Source of the DNA: Alphaproteobacteria bacterium
Lineage (GTDB): Bacteria; Pseudomonadota; Alphaproteobacteria; RF32; CAG-239
DNA length: 5,343 nt
NCBI GenBank assembly: GCA_017650255.1
Contig: JAGCFG010000030.1
Coordinates: forward strand, 1-5,343
Direction of reading: 5' to 3'
The position numbers were made by a program, and so were the translations under genes. Positions 1-5,343 of the stretch are shown in pieces (the stretch's first letter is position 1; the number at the start of each line of letters is the position of its first letter). The notes under the pieces are model-generated. The model was given only the letters and a program-made list of their open reading frames with translations, made no database searches and was not told the origin of the DNA.

Positions 1-367
1 CGAGGTTGTTGTCGAGGAGAGTTTTTTTCAAATTTGAATTGGGCAAACCCGCACCGCAGGTGAGGGTGTTTTCTGCAACGGAAATTTGTTTGAAAGCAGG
101 AGTGTCCAGTTTTATGGTAACTCCGGGAATTCCTCCGTCTCTGACCAATAAATTTGAGCCACCGCCCAAGACAAAAAGCGGAATATTTTGTGCGCGGTTG
201 CGCATGAAAAAGCTTAGGTCATCAATGTCTTTTGGGATAAACATTACTTCGGCCGGGCCTCCGACATTGAACCAAGTGTATTGGCTAAGTTTAGCATTTT
301 CGATATATCTCCCTTTTATTTTTGGGAGCGAGGAGATTAAGCCGTTATTTTTGTTAAAAATCCCCAT
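1..367 (-). CDS. murB: MurB, UDP-N-acetylenolpyruvoylglucosamine reductase (N-terminal part, cut by window edge)
   Basis: MurB is a cytoplasmic FAD enzyme that uses NADPH to reduce UDP-GlcNAc-enolpyruvate to UDP-MurNAc, the second committed step of peptidoglycan precursor synthesis. The frame is open from ATG at 367-365 to the left edge, giving 122 complete codons of a protein usually about 300 residues long. The visible part carries hallmarks of the FAD-binding domain: YTWFNVGGPAEV at residues 30-41, LGGGSNLLVRDGGIPG at 67-82 and the CGAG turn at 104-107. The catalytic C-terminal half lies outside the window. The start is supported by GGAGA 8 nt upstream (376-380), which lies across the end of murG. 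The gap after the murG stop is only 4 nt, so the two genes are probably co-transcribed and translationally coupled. In many proteobacteria murC sits between murG and murB; it does not here. The family call is firm; the full length and any C-terminal fusion cannot be judged. Confidence 0.93.
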   Translation of the reverse strand, partial: MGIFNKNNGLISSLPKIKGRYIENAKLSQYTWFNVGGPAEVMFIPKDIDDLSFFMRNRAQNIPLFVLGGGSNLLVRDGGIPGVTIKLDTPAFKQISVAENTLTCGAGLPNSNLKKTLLDNNL

Positions 368-371
368 TATA

Positions 372-1474
372 TCATTCTCCGATAACTGTTTTTTCCACAA
401 TGTCAGCCAATCTGATGTCGGCATCGGTTATGGCAACTTTTTTGATGTTGTCGGAAAGAGAACTCATATATTGAGGATTGTTCAGCATATAAACAAGTAT
501 TTCGGCAAGTTTCTCCGGTATGAAATCGGCTTGTTGAACGACAATGCACCCATTATATTCTTTGAATGCCGTGGCATTGGTCGTCTGGTGATCGTCGGCG
601 GCGGTCGGCAGAGGCACAAAAATGGCAGGTAAGCCGACGGCTGCAATTTCGGTTACGCTGGAAGCGCCGGAACGAGAGATTACAAGATGTGTTTTTTCAT
701 ATATCTCAGGCATATTATCAAAAAATGACGATATAGTAACTTTGCATGGAAAATCTTTGTATTCTTGTTTGAGAACGTCAACATCGTCGCTGCGACATTG
801 TTGAGTGATGCTCAATCTTTTTTGCTGTTCTTGGGAAAGAAGTTTGATGCTTGAGGGGATTGTTTGAGCAAAAATTTTGGCTCCTTGAGAACCTCCGAGG
901 ATTAGAATGTTGAATTCGGAGTGCAGATCGGGAGCTTTGTACTTTTGTTCAAAAAGCTTGCTTATTGTGCTTCTGACAGGCATTCCGGTTTGTATTATTT
1001 TTTTATCTTTGGGTAGATATTTTGTTTTTGGAAAGCTGGTGGCGATTATGGTTGCGTATCTTGCTAAAAAGCGGTTGGTGCGGCTCATAACCGAATTTTG
1101 TTCGTGAATAATCAGCTTTTTTTTGAGTAATATAGCTGCAACACAACAGGGAAAAGAAGCATATCCGCCAAAGCCGACGATGCATTTGGGACGATAGAAA
1201 ATGATGATGCATAAAGATTGGAGCAGTCCTATTGAAAGCTTGAACAGACTTTTGATCTTGAGTAATTTGCTTTTCCCATTAAGGGACCGCTTAAGACTGA
1301 TAAATTTTTGATTTTTGATAAAATGCCATGATAGTTGTTCAAACCGCGCTTGTCGGTTATGAACATCAGGTCATATCCTCTATCAAGCAGTTGGCGTGCA
1401 AGTGCTTCTGCAGGATAAATGTGTCCGCCTGTTCCGCCTGCGGTCAAGATAATAAGATTTTTTTTGTCAGCCAT
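372..1474 (-). CDS. murG: MurG, lipid II-forming GlcNAc transferase, interrupted by a -1 frameshift
   Basis: MurG is a peripheral enzyme on the inner face of the cytoplasmic membrane. It transfers GlcNAc from UDP-GlcNAc to lipid I, making lipid II. Two frames carry the gene. Codons 1-68 read from ATG at 1474, in a frame that would stop at TAG 1229-1231 after 81 residues. The remainder is in the -1 frame and ends at TGA 372-374. Joined at the GGGAAAA heptamer (1271-1277) the product is 367 residues, normal for the family, with no residue lost at the junction. Composite motifs are GGTGGH at 13-18, GFGGYASFP at 101-109, HEQNSV at 124-129, GGSQGA at 194-199, SRSGASSVTEI at 267-277 and DDHQTTNA at 294-301, covering both GT-B domains and the nucleotide-sugar site. 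Start choice: AGAGGA lies 8 nt upstream, and the ATG overlaps the ftsW stop in ATGGCTGA. The rest of the coding sequence is intact, which argues against an old pseudogene. Identity is certain; whether the break is real is open. Confidence 0.9.
1271..1277 (-). other. Slippery heptamer GGGAAAA at the murG frame change
   Basis: Read on the minus strand in the starting frame this is G GGA AAA, the X XXY YYZ layout of -1 frameshift sites, at codons 67-68 (Gly-Lys). After a -1 slip the next codons are AGC AAA TTA CTC, giving MGKSKLL, which continues directly into the rest of MurG. The zero-frame stop is about 40 nt further on. By eye I see no Shine-Dalgarno-like sequence 10-14 nt upstream and no strong hairpin just downstream, so the usual bacterial stimulators appear to be missing. 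Adding one A to the four-A run would restore the same protein, so an indel or consensus error fits equally well. The heptamer itself is seen directly; its function is not shown. Confidence 0.45.
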
Positions 1475-2591
1475 CGTCTTTGTCCTCTGCGTGAATGTTT
1501 TTGCGGGTGATTGCCAAAAGCATTCCCATTCCGATTGCTGTGGCAATGATTGATGAACCTCCATAAGATATGAATGGTAAAGTCATACCTTTTGTCGGTG
1601 TGATATGCAGGGTTGAGCCCATATTAATAATTGATTGCAGTCCGAATGAGGCGGCAAGTCCTGCTGCCGAAAGTATGATAAACAGGTTGTTGTCTTTGTT
1701 AGAGATTAAAAAAGAACGTATTACAATAACCGCGTATAGTGCAACAATTGTAAGGCATAAAAAGATGCCATATTCTTCTCCGGCAACAGCATAGATGAAG
1801 TCGGTATGGGCATCGGGAATGTATGACCTGACAATGCCTTCGCCTGGGCCGCGCCCAAAGAAACTGCCACTTTGAAAGGCTTCGAGTGATTTTTTTACCT
1901 GAAAGCTGAGTTCACCGCCGGAGGCCATATATTGGTTTATGCGGACATGAATGTGAGGCACAAAGAAATATGCGGCAACAGAGCCGAAAACTCCGAGTAT
2001 TCCGAGGACAAGTAAAACTATAATGGACATTCCGTTGAGGTAGAATTGGAAGCACCATACTACAAATATAACTATCGTCATGCCGTAGTCGGGTTGGAAA
2101 AAGACCGATGGTATTACGATTGCAAACAAAATAAAGGCCAGCCAGTTACCCGGAAAATCTTTATGAAGGCTGCGTCCGGCAAAAAGCCATGCGCAGGTTA
2201 CGATAAAGAATGGTTTTAGAAATTCTGTAGGTTGCAAAGAAAATCCGCAAAGAGTTATCCAACGAGAAGCTCCTTTGTTGCCTTCTGTGCCATAGGTAAG
2301 CCATACTAAAAACAAAGCAGTGAGACAACCGACAAGTGATATACGGCGAATTGTTTTGAGACGTTGCATGGAAAGAAAAATCATTACAACGAAAGCAATC
2401 GGCGTAAAAAACAGGTGGCGTTTGATAAAATGAAAACTTCCAAAGCCAATGCGCGTGGCGACTGCTGGACTTGCTGAAAAGGTTAGAAATATTCCTATCA
2501 GCATAAGCGCGCATATACAGCCAAGCAGCGTTTTATCAACTGTCCACCACCAATTTGCAAAACGGTTGTGATTGCTATGTTTTGATAGCAT
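1467..2591 (-). CDS. ftsW: FtsW, septal peptidoglycan glycosyltransferase (SEDS family)
   Basis: FtsW is a polytopic inner-membrane SEDS protein of the divisome that polymerises lipid II into glycan strands, working with a class B penicillin-binding protein (FtsI/PBP3). The 374-residue product matches the family length. It has a short charged N-terminus and then about ten hydrophobic segments. Family signatures are GASRWI at residues 107-112, QPTEFLKP at 120-127, QPDYGMT at 166-172, GRGPGEGI at 246-253, IPDAHTDF at 258-265 and the C-terminal TPTKGMTLPFISYGGSS at 331-347. By known SEDS homology, Asp264 in HTDF is the probable catalytic residue. FtsW is preferred over RodA because of the dcw context and the PTKGMTLPFISYGGSS signature. 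The ATG abuts the mraY stop (TAGATG), with GGAGG 7 nt upstream inside the last mraY codons. The 3' end overlaps murG by 8 nt. In the common order murD lies between mraY and ftsW; here it is missing. Confidence 0.96.
   Translation of the reverse strand: MLSKHSNHNRFANWWWTVDKTLLGCICALMLIGIFLTFSASPAVATRIGFGSFHFIKRHLFFTPIAFVVMIFLSMQRLKTIRRISLVGCLTALFLVWLTYGTEGNKGASRWITLCGFSLQPTEFLKPFFIVTCAWLFAGRSLHKDFPGNWLAFILFAIVIPSVFFQPDYGMTIVIFVVWCFQFYLNGMSIIVLLVLGILGVFGSVAAYFFVPHIHVRINQYMASGGELSFQVKKSLEAFQSGSFFGRGPGEGIVRSYIPDAHTDFIYAVAGEEYGIFLCLTIVALYAVIVIRSFLISNKDNNLFIILSAAGLAASFGLQSIINMGSTLHITPTKGMTLPFISYGGSSIIATAIGMGMLLAITRKNIHAEDKDDG
1483..1488 (-). promoter_or_regulatory. Ribosome binding site that sets the murG start
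   Basis: AGAGGA on the minus strand lies 8 nt before ATG 1474, within the 3' end of ftsW. It favours this start (MADKKNLIIL, followed by the GGTGGH loop) over the in-frame ATG at 1564. That upstream ATG would add 30 residues encoded by the ftsW C-terminal region and unlike any MurG N-terminus. Confidence 0.7.
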
Positions 2592-3629
2592 CTAGTTGCC
2601 TCCGAATCCTTGTGTAATGAGGGCACACAAGCCAATGAGAAAGGCAATCCAAGCAATGATCCAAAAACGCATAACAATACGGGTTTCGGGCAAGCCGAGT
2701 TGCTCAAAATGGTGGTGTATCGGGGCCATGAGGAATACTCTTGTTTTGGTGCGTTTGTACCAGAAAACTTGGATTATTACGGACAGAGATTCAATTACAA
2801 ATATAAATCCGACAACAGCCAGTAAAGCCTCTTGTTTTGTCATGATGGCAACTGTTCCGAGCAAGGCGCCCAGAGATAGGGAGCCAGTATCACCCATAAA
2901 TATTTTTGCAGGGAAGGCATTAAACCACAAAAATCCGAGGCATGCTCCCATTGTGGCTGCAGAGATAACACTGATGTTACCAAAAGGAGCAAGTTGTGCA
3001 AAGCTTGATACGAAGATAATTGTGGTGGCTAAAAAGAACATAAATGCAGGTATTAAAAGTCCGGCAGCAAGTCCGTCCAGTCCATCGCTGAGGTTTACGG
3101 AGTTTGAGGTTCCGGCAATTACAAACATCAATAATGGAATGTAAAAATACCAAAGATAGACAGGGACATTGATATAAGGAATAATAACGCTGTATTTTAT
3201 GGCACCTTGATATTGTGAAACTGCATAAATAGCAATACCCAAAGCAACAGAGAGTTGGATTAAGAGTTTGATCTTTGCAGTCATTGCGTCAGGGGTGTGT
3301 TTTTTTATTTTTACATAATCATCCCAGAATCCGGTTGCACCAAAAACCAACATTACACAAATGCATACCCATGTTATGCCTGATCTCAGGTTTGCAAAGA
3401 GCAAAGTCGAGATGAGAATGGCAAACAAAATCAGCAAACCTCCCATTGTCGGGGTGCCTTTTTTGGTCTTGAGGTGACTTTTGGGTCCGCATTTGCGGAT
3501 TGGCTGCCCTTCTACTTGCCAAGAGTGCATCAGCTCAATGAATTTTGAGCCGCAGAGCAGCATTATTAAAAGAGATGTTAAAAACGATAATATACATGAG
3601 TTGATAATATTTAGATTGCTGAAAAACAT
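2592..3629 (-). CDS. mraY: MraY, phospho-MurNAc-pentapeptide translocase
   Basis: MraY is an integral membrane enzyme that moves phospho-MurNAc-pentapeptide from UDP to undecaprenyl phosphate, forming lipid I. The 345-residue product has about ten hydrophobic segments and the full set of family motifs: KKGTPTMGG at residues 56-64, FWDDYVK at 101-107 with the Asp103-Asp104 pair, NLSDGLDG at 179-186, FMGDTGS at 244-250 with Asp247, and APIHHHFE at 302-309. By homology with structurally studied MraY proteins, these Asp residues and the HHH loop form the Mg2+ and nucleotide site. The ATG is the first possible start, because an in-frame TAG lies five codons upstream; AGGGA sits 9 nt before it. The N-terminus is slightly shorter than in many homologues but includes a first membrane segment. 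It is the first gene of the leftward operon, opposite a divergent efflux operon, without the usual upstream murE and murF. Confidence 0.97.
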   Translation of the reverse strand: MFFSNLNIINSCILSFLTSLLIMLLCGSKFIELMHSWQVEGQPIRKCGPKSHLKTKKGTPTMGGLLILFAILISTLLFANLRSGITWVCICVMLVFGATGFWDDYVKIKKHTPDAMTAKIKLLIQLSVALGIAIYAVSQYQGAIKYSVIIPYINVPVYLWYFYIPLLMFVIAGTSNSVNLSDGLDGLAAGLLIPAFMFFLATTIIFVSSFAQLAPFGNISVISAATMGACLGFLWFNAFPAKIFMGDTGSLSLGALLGTVAIMTKQEALLAVVGFIFVIESLSVIIQVFWYKRTKTRVFLMAPIHHHFEQLGLPETRIVMRFWIIAWIAFLIGLCALITQGFGGN

Positions 3630-3760
3630 TTTCTTTTGTCCCTATAAAAAATTTTGTAGATTTTATGATAAGGCTCAATGTCTAAAAAATTGATTAAAAT
3701 TCTCTATTGAATTGCTAATAAATAAAATTATTTAAAACTTGATTTGTTTGGGGAAAAATA
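3630..3760. promoter_or_regulatory. Divergent intergenic region with putative promoters for mraY and the efflux operon
   Basis: This is 131 bp of very AT-rich DNA between two outward-facing genes, so both operons are expected to start here. For the minus strand, TAAAAT at 3660-3665 matches the sigma-70 -10 consensus in five of six positions. It has a poor -35 (TTTTTA, 3683-3688) at 17-bp spacing and would give a leader of about 23 nt before mraY. For the plus strand, TTGAAT at 3707-3712 with TATTTA at 3729-3734 (16-bp spacing) is one weak option, and TAAAAT at 3723-3728 is another -10 candidate. In such AT-rich sequence these matches are common by chance. No RNA gene or reading frame of note is seen. 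Confidence 0.4.
3719..3734. repeat. Short AT-only inverted repeat upstream of the efflux adaptor gene
   Basis: TAAATAA and TTATTTA form perfect 7-bp arms with a 2-bp centre, ending 26 bp before the adaptor start codon. The position would suit an operator for a dimeric repressor of efflux genes. However, the arms contain only A and T in an AT-rich background, so chance occurrence is likely. No regulator gene is visible beside it. Confidence 0.25.
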
Positions 3761-4861
3761 ATGAAAAAGAGATATTTTTATTGGGCTTTTGCAGTAATTT
3801 TGGTGATTTTTTTGACGGGGCGGCATTTTTACCGAACTCAAAAAGCTGTTGGTTTTGAGGAGGGGGATACAGAGGTTAGGGTTGCGCCGCTCAAGTCACA
3901 AGAAGTTACTGTGGAAAAAAATTATATTGGTTATGTTACGCCGATAAATGATGTGGTGGTCAAACCATATATCAACGGTTTTGTGAAAGAGATTAAGGTC
4001 GTGGGAGGGCAAAAAGTTAAAGCAGGAGATGAATTGGTTGTTTTAGAGCAGGGAGAATATAGGGCAATATTAGATTCTGCAATAGCAAGTGTTGCAAAAT
4101 GTGAGGCAGATTTGGATTATGCCGAAAAATATTATCAGAGGGTTGAAAAATCCGGAAAAAAAGCTTTTTCGCAGAATGATATAGATGAAGCAAAGGCAAA
4201 TTATTTGTCGGCAAAAGCAAGTTTGTTGCAGGCCAAAGCTGCTGTGGCACAGGCTGAGGTTAATTTTGACTATACATATATCAAAGCGACGATAGACGGT
4301 GTTGTGGGGAATGTAGGGCTGAGCGAGGGTGATTATGTTTCTCCGCAAAGCGAGCTTTTTACAATTGTGCAAACAAGTCCGATAAGAGTGGTTTTTTCCA
4401 TGAGCGATAAGGATTTTCTGGAGGAGAGTTCTAAGGTTGATATGTTTGCCGGCGAGGAGATTAAACTAAAGCTCGTTAATGGAAATACGTATGAATATGC
4501 CGGAAAATTTGAGTATGCGGACAATAAAATTGACAGGTCGACGAATGCGGTGGCTGTTTATGCAAATTTTGAAAATCCAAAAAATTTGCTGATGGATAAT
4601 GCTTATGTTACGGTTTTGTTAGAGAAAAAATATGAGGCAATTTTGCTCAACAAAGAATATGTCAATTTGTCACCGAATGAGAATTTTGTTTATGTTGTTG
4701 AGGATGATACAGTCAAAAAGCATAAGGTGAATATTTTGGCTGAAAAACAAAATTTGTATGTGCTTGAGAATGATTTTGAGCCAAAAATGCAGCTTTTGAC
4801 TAGCAAAATTGTTTTTGGCGGAGAAAATCAAAAAGTTAAAGTTGTGGAGGAAGACAAGTGA
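3761..4861 (+). CDS. RND efflux periplasmic adaptor (membrane fusion protein, HlyD/AcrA type)
   Basis: Adaptors of this family bridge an inner-membrane RND pump to an outer-membrane channel in tripartite exporters of drugs and other toxic compounds. The product has 366 residues. One hydrophobic segment at about 7-20 follows a Lys/Arg start (MKKRYFYW) and acts as a signal anchor or signal peptide; there is no lipobox cysteine, unlike AcrA. The first lipoyl half-motif is at about 65-100 (VVVKPYINGFVKEIKV, GQKVKAGDELVVLEQ). An Ala/Lys/Glu-rich helical hairpin, probably coiled coil, covers about 101-168. The second lipoyl half is at about 174-205 (IKATIDGVVGNVGLSEGDYV). Beta-barrel and membrane-proximal strands follow, with FSMSD near 212-216 and DNKIDRSTNAVAVYANF at 254-270. 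GGGGA lies 6 nt before the ATG. The stop overlaps the pump start (GTGA), so the two are expected to be made together. The substrate cannot be inferred. Confidence 0.92.
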   Translation: MKKRYFYWAFAVILVIFLTGRHFYRTQKAVGFEEGDTEVRVAPLKSQEVTVEKNYIGYVTPINDVVVKPYINGFVKEIKVVGGQKVKAGDELVVLEQGEYRAILDSAIASVAKCEADLDYAEKYYQRVEKSGKKAFSQNDIDEAKANYLSAKASLLQAKAAVAQAEVNFDYTYIKATIDGVVGNVGLSEGDYVSPQSELFTIVQTSPIRVVFSMSDKDFLEESSKVDMFAGEEIKLKLVNGNTYEYAGKFEYADNKIDRSTNAVAVYANFENPKNLLMDNAYVTVLLEKKYEAILLNKEYVNLSPNENFVYVVEDDTVKKHKVNILAEKQNLYVLENDFEPKMQLLTSKIVFGGENQKVKVVEEDK

Positions 4862-5343
4862 CGTTTTCCGAATATTTTATAGACAAGCCGCGTTTTGCAG
4901 CAGTTATTTCAATTGTAATGGTGCTGCTCGGAGGGATCGCACTGTTTATGCTACCGATTTCTCAATATCCGCAAATTACACCGCCGCAAATTGTGGTGAG
5001 CGCCTCTTATCCTGGAGCAAATGCAAAAGTTTTGGTTGATACGGTGGCAATTCCGATTGAAAACCAAATTAACGGTGTGGAGGATATGCTTTATATGAGT
5101 TCTTCGTCGACAGATGAGGGAAATTATAAGCTGACGATTACTTTTGCAATAGGAACAAATCCGGATATTGCGCAGGTGAAAGTGCAAAACAGGTTAAATC
5201 AGGTTATGTCACAGCTGCCGGCGATTGTTCAACAAGAAGGGATTGATGTTACAACGGAAAATTCTAATATGTTGGCTTTGTTGGTTTTGAGCTCTAAACA
5301 TAATAATTATGATGATTTATATTTGAGCAATTATGCTTATACA
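4858..5343 (+). CDS. AcrB-like RND efflux pump, inner-membrane subunit (N-terminal part, cut by window edge)
   Basis: HAE-1 type RND pumps are proton-driven trimeric exporters that take substrates from the periplasm and outer leaflet and pass them to the adaptor and channel. Only the first 162 codons of a protein usually about 1,000-1,050 residues long are present. Features seen are the family opening EYFIDKPRFAAV at residues 5-16, a first membrane helix at about 14-32, LPISQYPQITPPQIVVSASYPGA at about 32-54, then INGVEDMLYMSS at 71-82, GTNPDIAQVKVQNRL at 99-113 and ENSNM further on, covering the first porter subdomain. The start is GTG at 4858, overlapping the adaptor TGA by 4 nt. It is backed by a strong GGAGGA (4846-4851) 6 nt upstream and by alignment with the family N-terminus. 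Proton-relay residues in the later membrane helices lie outside the window. Substrate and exact subfamily are unknown. Confidence 0.94.
   Translation, partial: MTFSEYFIDKPRFAAVISIVMVLLGGIALFMLPISQYPQITPPQIVVSASYPGANAKVLVDTVAIPIENQINGVEDMLYMSSSSTDEGNYKLTITFAIGTNPDIAQVKVQNRLNQVMSQLPAIVQQEGIDVTTENSNMLALLVLSSKHNNYDDLYLSNYAYT

Noticed and set aside
6..632. Long plus-strand open frame opposite murB and the end of murG
   Set aside because: It is antisense to clear murB and murG coding sequence, has no recognisable protein features, and reads as a shadow of the minus-strand genes.
1117..1124. Run of eight As on the minus strand in murG giving A AAA AAG, a second potential slippery site
   Set aside because: The MurG frame is continuous across it (LLKKKLIIHEQN), so no shift is needed. 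The N-terminal frame already stops at 1229, so a slip here cannot repair the gene.
1231..1270. Downstream hairpin that could stimulate frameshifting in murG
   Set aside because: Only short, weak pairings are visible by eye, such as 4-bp AGTC/GACT with a long loop. None is convincing without a folding calculation.
1475..1564. Upstream in-frame ATG at 1564 as the murG start
   Set aside because: It would add 30 residues overlapping ftsW coding sequence, has no family support, and ignores the well-placed AGAGGA before ATG 1474.
2596..3144. Plus-strand open frame of 182 codons inside mraY
   Set aside because: It lies opposite strongly conserved MraY motifs, including MGDTGS and IHHHFE, so the conserved coding strand explains it.
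3761..3860. Lipoprotein signal on the efflux adaptor, as in AcrA
   Set aside because: There is no cysteine near the end of the N-terminal hydrophobic segment, so no lipobox.
1..5343. tRNA, rRNA, CRISPR repeats, insertion sequences or phage genes
   Set aside because: No tRNA-like cloverleaf, spaced direct repeats, transposase motifs or terminal inverted repeats were recognised; nearly the whole window is filled by the six genes described.

Overview
The window reads as AT-rich, gene-dense chromosomal DNA from a Gram-negative bacterium. The cell wall proteins most resemble alphaproteobacterial ones, for example YTWFNVGGPAEV in MurB, IPDAHTDFIYAVAGEEYG in FtsW and ADDHQTTNA in MurG. A low-GC, possibly host-associated alphaproteobacterium is my inference from motif resemblance and base composition, not a database result.

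The left two thirds (about 1-3629) is a minus-strand operon for peptidoglycan synthesis and septal wall assembly. It is transcribed leftward as mraY, ftsW, murG, murB, and murB runs off the left edge. The genes are packed end to end: the mraY stop abuts the ftsW start, ftsW and murG overlap by 8 nt, and murG and murB are 4 nt apart. MraY makes lipid I, MurG converts it to lipid II, FtsW polymerises lipid II at the septum, and MurB belongs to the cytoplasmic branch that supplies the nucleotide precursor. Compared with the common proteobacterial order (murE-murF-mraY-murD-ftsW-murG-murC-murB), murD and murC are absent from their usual places, and no murE or murF lies upstream of mraY.

The most notable feature is that murG is not one open frame. 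The first 68 codons and the rest of the gene lie in different frames. They join seamlessly by a -1 step exactly at a GGGAAAA heptamer that is in the correct phase to be slippery. This could be programmed frameshifting, a true 1-bp deletion, or a consensus error in the A run. No clear stimulatory element was found, so an indel or sequence error is the simpler explanation.

A 131-bp, very AT-rich divergent intergenic region (3630-3760) separates this operon from a plus-strand efflux operon. That operon holds a periplasmic adaptor of the HlyD/AcrA type (3761-4861), overlapping by 4 nt the start of an AcrB-like RND inner-membrane pump that is cut by the right edge. No outer-membrane channel or regulator gene is visible. 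I saw no RNA gene, mobile element or CRISPR array.
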